NCBI GenBank assembly: GCA_015501605.1
Contig: JADNRZ010000018.1
Span: forward strand, 992,001 to 1,056,000
Length of the DNA: 64,000 bases
Origin: Panaeolus papilionaceus
Lineage: Eukaryota > Basidiomycota > Agaricomycetes > Agaricales
Direction of reading: 5' to 3'
Shown here: positions 55,351 to 64,000 of the stretch, piece after piece
Layout: every line of letters begins with the position of its first letter
Numbering within the stretch: the first letter of the stretch is position 1
The notes under the pieces: generated by a model
The model's input: the letters and a program-made list of their open reading frames with translations, nothing else
What the model was told of the DNA's origin: nothing
Database searches by the model: none
Position numbers and translations under genes: made by a program

Positions 55351-56936
55351 ATGGAAGCCTTGGAGACCCTACTCAAGAATACTAATGTAACTACCAGAAC
55401 CACCATCAACAACTGGTCCTTGAAGAAGGAGAACATGGGAGACTGCTCTTTTATAAGAACAAGACCTACATTCCCAATGATACAGAGCTCTGCAAGTCAA
55501 TTGTCATGCACTTCCATGATCCTGTCTCAGCTTGGCATCCCAGAAAGATAGAAATGTACAATGCCATTGCCAGATCTTATTGGTGGCCAGGCATGAGATG
55601 TTTCATCTCCTCTTATGTCAAAGGATGTGCTACCTGTCAACAATTCAAGATCAATAGAAACCCTGCTAGACCTACTCTACTACTGATTCCTGCTCCTGAG
55701 TCACTAAAACCCTTTGCCCAAACCTCAATGGACCATATCACCAACCTTCCACCATCCCTTGGATTTGACTCTATTCTGTCTGTGGTGGACCATGGCCTTA
55801 TGAAGGGGGTAATTCTTATCCCTGCTCCAAAACAATCTCCACCAAAGGCATCGCCAAGCTTTTACTTGACAACCTCTACAAACAATTCAGACTCCAGACT
55901 CCATCACCTCAGATCATGACCCCAGATTCACTGTCCATGCCTTCAAAGCACTCCTCAGGCTCCTCAACATTGAATCCAAACTCTCCACTGCTTATCATCC
56001 CCAAACTGATGGGACCACTGAATGCTTTAACCAAGAAATCAAAGTTTACCTCTCCATCTACTGCATCACAAACCCTGAATCTTGGCCAGATGCTCTTCCC
56101 ACCCTTGAGTTCACTCACAATAACAGATGACACTCTGACAGACCCCACTCTCCTTTTGAACTCCTGTTAGGCACCAGTCCCACACAAATTCCACTAGCCT
56201 TCAAACACACCATTTATCCTTCAGTCAACAAGAAACTCACTTCCCTCCTCAAAATCCAACAAGAAGCAATCACTGCTTACACATTTTCCAGGAATAGAAT
56301 GATCAACCTCAGCAAAAACCTGTTTACCCCATTCAAAGTTGGAGATCTTGTGTGGCTTGATTCCCAAAACCTGAAACTTGGACACAACAAAAAGATCTCA
56401 ATGAAACAAGAAGGACCCTTTCCAATTACCAAAGTACTGGGACTGGTAACATATTGCCTCAAACTCCCACAGTATTGGAAAATTCACAATGTCTTCCATG
56501 CCACTCTTCTCTCTGAATACTCTGAGACAATGAAACATGGACCAAACTTCCCACAACCACCACCAGACATCATCGGTGGAGAAGAAGAATATGAACTTGA
56601 CGGGATCCACAAGCACTGTGGAAAGCCAGGCAATAGAGAATACTTTGTGTTGTGGAAAGGCTTCTCACCATTCCACAACTCATGGGAACCAGAATCCAAT
56701 CTCACTAATGCCCTGACATCCTCAAACCCTATAAAAAGCGACACAGGCTCACCTAGAACCCCCAACAAATGCCTCTCCAATGCAAACCACCATCCAACTT
56801 CTACAACACAACCTCCTCCATCCTCAAATCCATTCCATCCTCTTCATCATCTTCTGCTGCTGAAACTGTCTGAATTCACTCCCTGTCTTCTACATTGCAT
56901 GACTGCAAGACAAGTTTACTGTTGTTGATAATTTGT
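55351..56936 (+). pseudogene. Gypsy copy 3 integrase and chromodomain, CpG-depleted
   Basis: Homologous to 22550-23957 of copy 1. H2C2 is recognisable (SSYVKGCATCQQFKINRNP), as is SMDHITNLPPS, in which the first catalytic Asp region persists. Frameshifts occur near 55430, 55500, 55850 and 55900. The TSDRDPRF motif is decayed to SDHDPRF, and TTERFNQ has become TTECFNQ, losing the Arg codon CGC to TGC. The chromodomain (about 56575-56730) keeps EYFVLWKGFSPFHNSWEPES. The stop at about 56127 replaces CGA by TGA. The copy is dead; most differences from copy 1 are CG to TG or CA. Confidence 0.9.
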
Positions 56937-56945
56937 CTCAATTAC

Positions 56946-57378
56946 TGTTATGACATATCCTTTCTTTCCATCTTATCTTGCTATTATCTTATCATTGTGT
57001 ACTATCATCTGTCTTTGTACTTGTAGTTCACCTTATCTTTCTTATCTTTTTCTCTTCTCACTCCACTTCCATTCCTGCTGTTGCCCCACATATAACTCCT
57101 ATCTATGACTTGTTGTCTTACTCATCCCTCTCACACTTCTGACTCATTCTTGCTTCTTTCTCTCATGCTTGCTCCATTCTGACTCATGGACTTCACACCT
57201 TATCTACACTGCCTCTTATACACAGCCAATGTAGATATTTATATAAGCCAGTAGTTTATACCCTTGTTCTTTAGCTAGTTCTTTAACTACAATAGAACAA
57301 TAACTTCTACTGGACTTCTTTTACTTGCTCTCTGCTAAGACAATACCATCAAGTGACTCTCAAAGTGGCATTCTTAGC
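56946..57378 (+). repeat. truncated LTR of Gypsy copy 3
   Basis: Begins TGTTATGACATATCC and follows the LTR at 25716-26285 (TATATAAG at about 57240, GTTCTTTAGCTAGTTCTTTA) until GTGGCATTCTTAGC. There it is cut off by a run of T. The last ~110 bp, with the TAACA end, are missing. Confidence 0.88.
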
Positions 57379-57862
57379 TTTTTTTTTTTTTTGAATCCGG
57401 TTTATTGTCTGCTAAAGACTATGTTATGTAGGACATTGACTTGTTTTTAAGTATTCCCATCAGGAAAATGCTATTTGCATCATTCGACACTGATTTGGCT
57501 TAATGTCTCTGATTATGGGGAAAGGTGGAAAAACGATGAGAATTAAGCCGATTATTGCACTTGCCACTATTCTCAACCAATTAATTGTGTAAAAAAAAAG
57601 TGTTGAATCATGGAGAGTGATGTTGCCAAATTATAGCGGATTATAGGTGAATGTGTAGGAATTTTGACAGCCATCTCACCAAACATTCGGTGAATAGTGC
57701 ATATTATTGTTCATTTTTGAGCTTATATATTCAAATTATGTTGATTAATATCGTGTTTGACTTCACTCAGTTTAGTAGTTATTCACAAAAGGATTATATT
57801 TATCTAGGAGTATAGTAACTAATGAGGTGGGGTGATAACTAAGAGGTCAAATGTAGTGTAAG
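57379..57862. other. unassigned insert starting with a T-run
   Basis: A run of about 13 T at the junction with the truncated LTR suggests the poly(A) end of a minus-strand retroposed sequence. No ORF motif or similarity to the LINE at 28467 was recognised. It ends where the LTR of Gypsy copy 2 begins (57863). Confidence 0.4.
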
Positions 57863-58400
57863 TGTTACGTCATCTCGTCTCCCTCCTATCTTTTCCTATC
57901 TTAACTGGACTACTATCTTATCTTTGTGTATCATCATCTTTCTTTGTACTTTTACTTTGTATACTTCTTACTCCGACTCCCACTCCACATTCGTTCCTGC
58001 TGTTGCTCCACTTCATTTTCCTATCTATGACTTGTCTTCTTACTCATCTCTCTCACACTTATGACTCATTTCTACTACGGACTATATCTCTGACTCGTAT
58101 ATTTCTCACCTTATCTACTTGGCGTTTACACGCACAGTCTCACTAGATATCTATATAAACACTGTAGTTTATACCCTTGTTCTTTAGCTAGTTCTTTAAC
58201 TTTGAATAGAACAACACTTCTACGACGATCTTACTCTTCTTGCTCTCTTCTAAGACAATACCAGTGTGACGCATGTACGCAGTGGCATTCTTAGAACAAT
58301 ATCGAACTTATCACGCAACGAACGAACGAACGTTCTTCCGAACCCGATCCCAATGAGCTCAAAGGCCTTAACCGCAAGTGCCTGTCGAGCTATCGTAACA
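57863..58400 (+). repeat. 5' LTR of Gypsy copy 2
   Basis: Begins TGTTACGTCATCTCG and ends CGAGCTATCGTAACA. It contains TATATAAAC (about 58151) followed by GTTCTTTAGCTAGTTCTTTA, the same core as the other LTRs. It retains more CG dinucleotides than the LTRs of copies 1 and 3 (for example the ACGAACGAACGAACG stretch near 58320). Confidence 0.9.
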
Positions 58401-58449
58401 AAAGAACTAGCTATCTCCAGTACACTATCTGTCGTTGACACGATAGTCC

Positions 58450-60708
58450 CCACGCCTACTCAAGACGGCTTTTCCACTGAAGAAGACTTTCCAACTGCGA
58501 TCCGGATCCTCAGCTATCTCTCCAAGCAACACTGTTGGACAAAAACTCGCACCCAGACCTGTCCCTAAAGGACCTGAACCGTCAAGCAAGAAAGGCAAAG
58601 CAAAGGCCACTAAAACTGAACAACCCGAACAAATCCCAGAAGATTTAGAACCTGATTCGCCCAAAGAAGAGGAACCAGAATTTTATCAAAGTCTTGACAA
58701 CCCCGATATTCCTCGCAAACAAGAACCTGAAATAACACGAACCCCGAAATTCAGCACTGAAATCACCTCTCAAATGGCCACCGAAACCACTACCGAAACT
58801 ATTGTCCAACCTGAGGCCCACATTCAATCTTGGGATACCCCTGTTCAGACCCCGTTCACTGGAGAACCTCGCTACCTTACAGAAAATCAACCCCTCTCTG
58901 CGTCTCAACTCCCTACTATCGAATCTGCAGTCCGATACTCTTCAGTAGAAGGAAACACTAGCCTCTTCCAAAACAGAGGATCCTTCAAAGGAGAGCAACG
59001 TGATTCAGACCAAGGGACTCAGATCATCAGACCAGCACCCTTCGATGGAATTGGAATACAGAGAGAAAGATTCGCAGAAGGTCCTAACCCTGACCTTCCT
59101 CGAGGACGACCTCCTTACAGACAGCCAGGCTCTGGTAACAGATCGGGAAGAACCCCACCAGATTCTCCAAGACGTGGTCAAGACCTGCCAAGATCCCCGA
59201 CTCCACCCAGTCCTCCTCGCCGAAACTACTCCCCTTCCTCTTCAGGCTATGGCCGAAGTTCAAAGGAGCTCAATCTTGGAGCACCAGAGAAATTCACCAG
59301 AAACCATACCTGCGCCCAACACTTCCTCACTGATTGCATGTCCTAGCTTGTCATCAATGACCACATCTATGACACCGACAACAAGAAGATTGCCTTCGTT
59401 CTCTCTCACTTCGTGGAAGGAGAGAAAGGAGACCGCGAAGCATTGGAATGGAAGAGATGTTTCCTTAACCAGAAATTCAAGGAATCCACAGACAACAACC
59501 GCCCCATTTCCTACGGAACGTACAAGGATTTCCTTGAATACTTCAAACAAGAATTCGCTCCATGACTCGAGAAGAAGCATGCGAGAAAGGCACTCAAAGA
59601 TGTTAAACAAGAAGGAACGGTCGAAGCCCATAACACTGCCTTCAAAAACGCCATGTTTACAGCAGGATACACCTTCCCCAGGACCAGACCAGGACAAGAA
59701 GTAGGAGAAGCCAAAGATTTGCTGATTGGACTCTACACCGAGTCCTTAAAGAAACCGATTGTCAATAAACTTATGACTGAGAAAGACGCACCAAAGACCC
59801 TGGCCGAATGGATGGACCGAGCAGCTGAAGCCGACGCCTTATGGAGAGAAACCTTCCCTTTCCTCGACAAGAAACCCACCAAACGCTTCACCTCTAACCA
59901 GATGGGGTTCAGATTCACCAAACAAATCAACCTCACCGAAGTCAAGCGTGCCGACCACATAAAAAGCAGTGCTTGTTTCTGCTGCCACCAAACCAGCCAC
60001 ATCTCCAAGTTTTGTCCCAATCGCGATTCCAGGAAACAGAACCAGAACCAGAACGCCCCGAACCATTACAACGGCCCGACTAGAAACCCAAAAGACTTCG
60101 CCAAGCACATCTGTGCCTTCTATCAAGATCTCAACGAAGAAGAACACTCCCGAAATGCAAGAACAAGATTTTTCCTAAAAGGTTTTGCCTCGACGTCTAA
60201 ACCTTATGTATCAGTTTGCTCCGCTTTGATAGCCCACAATGAATCATTTTCTGTCCCTGTGACTATCAAGTGTGAACAACTGAGAACCGCCAAACCCTTG
60301 CATACCCAAGCTCTCCTTGACTCCGGAGCAGCTGGCATTTTCATCGACCAATTGTTTGTCAAGACCCACGGATTTCCCCTGACACCTCTCCGAACCCCGA
60401 TTCTAGTCCGAAATGTAGACGGCACTGCAAACAAGAAGGGTACTATTACCCACCGAACGACACTGAACCTGAAGATCTACGACAAGATCAAGAAGACCGA
60501 TTTCCTAGTTACTGGGTTAGGAAATCAAAAGATTATCTTGGGGCTACCCTGGTTGCAGGACATGAACCCCGAGATCGACTGGAAGAATGCTTTCTTAAAC
60601 TGGCGGACACCTATCGAGGACGAAACCAACAGAGAAGAACACATAAATGGCACGACGAATCCAATACCCGACTGGTACCCGACTGACTCGATTATTATTG
60701 AAGAATGA
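58450..60708 (+). pseudogene. Gypsy copy 2 gag and aspartic protease
   Basis: One reading frame runs from about 58450 to 60708, with a TAG at 59344 and a TGA at 59563. The N-terminal part is Lys/Pro/Glu-rich, then Pro/Arg/Ser-rich (PSPPRRNYSPSSS). The gag body contains FVLSHFVEGEKGDREALEWK, GTYKDFLEYFKQEF and EAKDLLIGLYTESLKKPIVN. The nucleocapsid knuckle is CFCCHQTSHISKFC (CX2CX4HX4C) at about 59970. The protease has ALLDSGAAGIFID at about 60315 (DSGA active-site triad) and ends near the TGA at 60706. The stop at 59344 fits CAG to TAG and that at 59563 fits TGG to TGA. No frameshifts are needed. Confidence 0.87.
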
Positions 60709-61833
60709 ACCATCTCTCAACTGGAACTCCATGTCAAGAAGATGCTTGGAAAGAACACGACCCTGACCTGACCCAACCGACTAACCACCGATGACCTAAT
60801 CATCTTCTTTATGGAAGGAGAACCGACCGAAGAAACCAAAGAAATCTGGATCGACACAACTCTGACGCATTCTCAAGCCTTTGCTCAGAAATTCGACAAG
60901 AAGACCAAAGAAACTGACACGATCAAGATCGTTCCCCCCCAATTCCACCCCTGGATATCTGTTTTCAGCGAAGAAGCCTCTTCAGCTCTACCTGCCCGAA
61001 AACCCTGGGACCACGAAATCAAGCTCAAGCCCGACTTCGTTCCGAAATCCGCAAAAGTTTACTTGCTCTCACGGGAACAAGACGACGCCACCAAGAACTT
61101 CCTTGAAGAACATCTCAGTAAAGGAACTATTCGTCACAGTAACTCTCCGCAAGCAGCAGGATTCTTCTACGTCGCCAAGAAAGACGGCAAGCTACGACCA
61201 TGCCAAGATTACCGACACCTGAACGAAGGAACCATAAAGAACGCCTACCCTCTCCCTCTTGTCACTGACCTCATGGACAAACTCCAAGGCGCCAAGTACT
61301 TCACCAAGCTTGACATTCGATGGGGTTACAACAATATCCGCATCAAGGAAAACGACGAGTGGAAGGCAGCTTTCAAGACCAAGTATGGCCTCTTCGAACC
61401 TCTAGTCATGTTCTTCGGTCTTTGCAATTCCCCAGCAACTTTTCAATCGATGATGGACAACCTCTTCATCCAGCAAGTTGAAAACGGATACATTATCATC
61501 TACATGGACGACATCCTGATCTATGCCACGAATGAAGAAGACCTCAAGAAATATACCAAAGAAGTACTCCAGATCATGAAAGAAAACAACCTCTACCTGA
61601 AACCTGAAAAGTGCAAGTTCAACAGAACCAAGATCGCCTACCTAGGATTTATCATCGAGCACAATAAAATCTCTATGGACCCAGCCAAAATCTCCGGTAT
61701 TAAAGACTGGCCGACCCCGAAGACCCTCAAACAAGTCCGATCGTTCCTAGGCTTCGGCAACTTCTACCGAAAATTCATCCGACACTATTCCGATCTCGCT
61801 AGACTGATGAACGACCTGCTCCGACAGTCATAG
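60709..61833 (+). pseudogene. Gypsy copy 2 reverse transcriptase, open but truncated
   Basis: Same frame as gag-protease. A TGA at 60769 lies in the linker; from 60811 the frame is open to the end at 61831-61833. RT motifs are complete: LLSREQDDATKNFLEEHLSK, SPQAAGFFYVAKKDGKLRPC, QDYRHLNEGTIKNAYPLPL, KLDIRWGYNNIRIKE, MFFGLCNSPATFQ and the catalytic IIYMDDILIYA (about 61495-61525). The thumb and connection follow with LKPEKCKFNRTKIAYLGFII and SFLGFGNFYRKFIRHY. The frame then stops at TAG where non-Gypsy DNA begins. RNase H and integrase are absent, so it cannot work alone. Confidence 0.9.
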
Positions 61834-63330
61834 AGGCTAGATTTCCATATCACGACTGTCTGTGGCCAGTCTCCCCTCATCAGTCCAGACTGTCCTTGGA
61901 CAGCACTGTCCACAGGCAGTGGGGGCTGGGGGAGCACTGCTGGGGGGATTTCCAGGGGTGAGGGATGGGTAGGGGGGTGGGTAGGGGTATATAGGGGGTG
62001 AAATGGGTCATATTCCGGGGGTAGGAGGATGGGTAGGGGGTTGGGGATAGGGGGGATGGATGGGGGGATGCCAGATAGGGGCTGATTGCTTATCTGGCTG
62101 GGTGGGGGTTGGGCAAATGTTGTCGGATAGATATGATATGGGTATGGGGGTGTAGAGAAAAAAATCAGGATCCCGGAATGGGTATTTTCGGGGTGGGGGG
62201 ATCAGTGGTTGGTGAGCAATTAAGGAAATACACTCTCAGAGCTGGCGATAAATCAAAATAAATCGAAAAAATAATATAAATTGCAAATAGCGCACTCAAT
62301 TCTGCTCTGATTGGGCTGAAATTTTGAACGCAGCCTTCCGCATGTGATCCCCTTCGATCCATATAAAAATGTTTTCTTACATGGGTCACTTGAAAAGCCC
62401 CTATCTTTGGCCCAAACAGTATCCTGCTCAATATTGCACCGCTCTGGGCACTATTTTGGGTGATCTATATATTGTTAGAAAGCTATTAACAGCCTCTATA
62501 GGATCCCACCATCCGATCTGCCAAATTGTACCAGCAACCCAGCAGATCAGGTTCGCTTTTTCCGCTTTTTTAGCCCCTATTCCCCCTACTACAATTATTT
62601 CCTCAATATTGCTTCGCTTTTGGCACCATTTGGGTGGATATATATGTCATTAGGAAGGTATACACTATATCTATCCATTCATGCAGTCCGATCTGCCAAA
62701 TTTGACCACAGAAGCAGCAGATCTGCTCTGGTTATTGTGCATTGATTAAATGAGCCCTTATTTACAAATCAAATCTTCGTCCTGATCAGGAATATTAGTG
62801 TGATGTCATTGATCCCATGTAATCTCATCAATCCTCATTAATTAGCTTCGCTTTTTTGGGAAATTGGCATCACTGATCTGCTTCCAGGCACTAATGACAC
62901 CACACTAATTAATTAATCCTCCCCCACAAATATTGCAGCATTAATTGCACCGCTTTTTAGCTATTTTTTATTATACATATATATATCACCAGAAAGCTAC
63001 AAATGTCTACTTTCAGGATCTGAAGACAGATCATAAATGTTGTGCTTGTGGAGGGAGCAATTGCATTTCGCATTTTGGGTACTATAGCGTGGGAACACCC
63101 CTTGATCCTCCTTCTCCTCCTCCTCCCTCCGCTTTTTTGTCTTCATTTCTCCACACCCCCTGCAGATATCAACCTAAAACTTGGCACACCTCTTCATAAT
63201 CATTATTTAATGGCTCTCACCAGCTGAATAGTGAAAATACACACTATCCTGCATACAGGGGATCTGAAATCCAATGGAAGTGCATTATATATCCCTATAT
63301 TTGCATGTGGAATTAGTAAAATGCATACAG
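61834..63330 (+). repeat. longest single-orientation copy of the AAAAAAGCGG repeat family
   Basis: From about 61930 to 63190 it matches the left palindrome arm (18590 to about 20035) in the same orientation, and 63205-63330 matches 1625-1370 inverted. The first ~90 bp (61834-61925) is different: it contains GACTGTC/GACAGT palindromic words (GACTGTCTGTGGCCAGTC, CTGTCCTTGGACAG). Words TTCGCTTTTTCCGCTTTTTT (62550), GCTTCGCTTTTTTGGG (62846) and CTCCGCTTTTTTG (63128) are conserved. A partly frameshifted version of the 88-residue palindrome frame lies at 62165-62431 minus. No gene is supported. Confidence 0.85.
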
Positions 63331-64000
63331 TGTTCCACCGTCATGTGATACACCACTGTGCTGTGAAACACTTTGACATTAAACACTGACGCGCATCTGC
63401 ATTCCAGAGCGCACAAGTATGTTTTAGCACACGTTTTGTAGGTATAAATAGTGTTGATACAAATATGATTTAAGCAAGGTCAGATAGTGTTGCTGTGGTG
63501 AGATACAGAGCATATAATGCTCTGTTCAGGTGACCATTTTGGGCATTTCAAAAATGTTTGCCTCTGCCAAAGAAAGGGTGTTTCACTATGTGCTACACTT
63601 TATATACCAATTGAAAGGTATGAATAAGAGCTCTCAAACGAATGTAATATCATGTTCAAAAGTGTACTGGATGGAATGTAAGATCCATAACAAATGTGGG
63701 TTATATTTAGCACATAGGTAAGAAATGTGTATAAATACATCTTCAATACTACCTACATAGGCATGATGCCTCCTGGTAAAAAACACTTTCCTCCTCCCTA
63801 TACACATCCTGCTTCTGATGAGGTCCATGACCTTCTCATGAATCACACTGTGCTGCTCTACAAAGCAGAGCCAAAACCCTGTACATGTGTCAAATCTTGT
63901 AATACTTCCATGGGCTACCACACTGTTTAAAACATCACCCCAAAGGAAAATTTCCTCAAAACTGGTGTATTAATTGTGCTTTTACACTGTATGCTCCGAA
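63331..64000. other. no gene or repeat recognised
   Basis: AT-rich sequence to the window end. The overlapping short frames at 63634-63921 (minus) and 63727-63930 (plus) contain PGKKHFPPPYTHP-like words but match no family I know, and neither has an intron or context to support it. Confidence 0.45.

Larger units (their letters stand above)
43526..57378 (+). mobile_element. Gypsy/chromovirus copy 3, split by the KDZ transposon
   Basis: The left piece (43526-43853) matches 22234-22552 of copy 1, from CCTGGGATCCCCTCACA to AAGAATGCCATGGAAGC. The right piece (55351-57378) continues at ATGGAAGCCTTGGAG through integrase and chromodomain to a truncated LTR. The 5' half of the element is missing and its LTR breaks off at a T-run (57379). 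Compared with copy 1 it is heavily depleted of CG dinucleotides. Confidence 0.92.
57863..61833 (+). mobile_element. Gypsy/chromovirus copy 2, 3'-truncated
   Basis: LTR, gag, protease and RT of the same family as copies 1 and 3, ending at CTCCGACAGTCATAG just after RT. RNase H, integrase, chromodomain and the 3' LTR are missing; a repeat of the AAAAAAGCGG family follows. Its end overlaps the start of copy 1 by about 270 bp of homologous sequence (61562-61830 against 21669-21930). Together the two halves cover the element, but they are different copies. Confidence 0.9.

Overview
The window reads as nuclear DNA of a mushroom-forming basidiomycete (Agaricomycetes). The evidence is genes cut by many 45-70 bp GT..AG introns, a KDZ transposase with its Cys-rich (CxC-type) region, a Plavaka-type transposase fragment, a DUF6532-like gene, a DIRS-like element whose RT gene contains an intron, and chromodomain Gypsy elements. 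I cannot name the species. There is one clear host-type gene, a 13-exon aminopeptidase P relative. Almost everything else is transposable elements, often nested, or gene families that travel with or near them.

Layout. 0.4-2.2 kb: fragments of a repeat family marked by the word CAAAAAAGCGGA. 2.3-4.4 kb (-): an SPT5-like gene with NGN and KOW segments. 5.1-5.4 kb (-): C-terminal remnant of a Plavaka transposase. 5.4-8.2 kb (+): DUF6532-like gene. 8.9-12.3 kb (-): decayed DIRS-like retrotransposon (gag, RT-RNase H; no tyrosine recombinase seen). 12.9-16.2 kb (+): aminopeptidase P-like gene that has lost three of its five metal ligands, followed 27 bp after its stop by a probable solo LTR. 17.3-18.4 kb (-): tail of a second Gypsy family. 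18.4-21.6 kb: a 3.2-kb near-perfect palindrome. 21.7-26.3 kb (+): Gypsy copy 1 (RT end, RNase H, integrase, chromodomain, LTR), whose LTR sits inside a second SPT5-like copy.

26.3-38.6 kb is a three-level nest. The SPT5-like pseudogene is split by a ~0.97-kb inverted-repeat element (27617-38286), which is itself split by a 9.7-kb LINE (28467-38161, minus strand) with a poly(A) tail and a 7-bp target duplication. 39-43 kb holds two hypothetical genes, two MITEs and word-repeat tracts.

The most complete system is an 11.5-kb KDZ transposon at 43854-55350. It has ~82-bp imperfect terminal inverted repeats, an 8-bp target duplication (ATGGAAGC), oppositely oriented subterminal arrays of the word CGAAATCAT, and three spliced genes: the KDZ transposase, a coiled-coil protein with an RNase H1 N-terminal/viroplasmin-like motif, and a divergently transcribed protein of a basidiomycete-expanded family. 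The third gene has a palindromic-word element in its first probable intron. The transposon sits inside Gypsy copy 3 (43526-57378).

57.9-61.8 kb is the 5' part of Gypsy copy 2 (LTR, gag, protease, RT), followed by another copy of the AAAAAAGCGG repeat family to 63.3 kb.

Comparing the Gypsy copies shows that decay runs largely through CG to TG/CA changes, and the nonsense codons identified are TGA or TAG. This points to cytosine-methylation-driven (or RIP-like) silencing. All positions and motifs come from reading the sequence by eye. Family names rest on recognised motifs, not on database searches.
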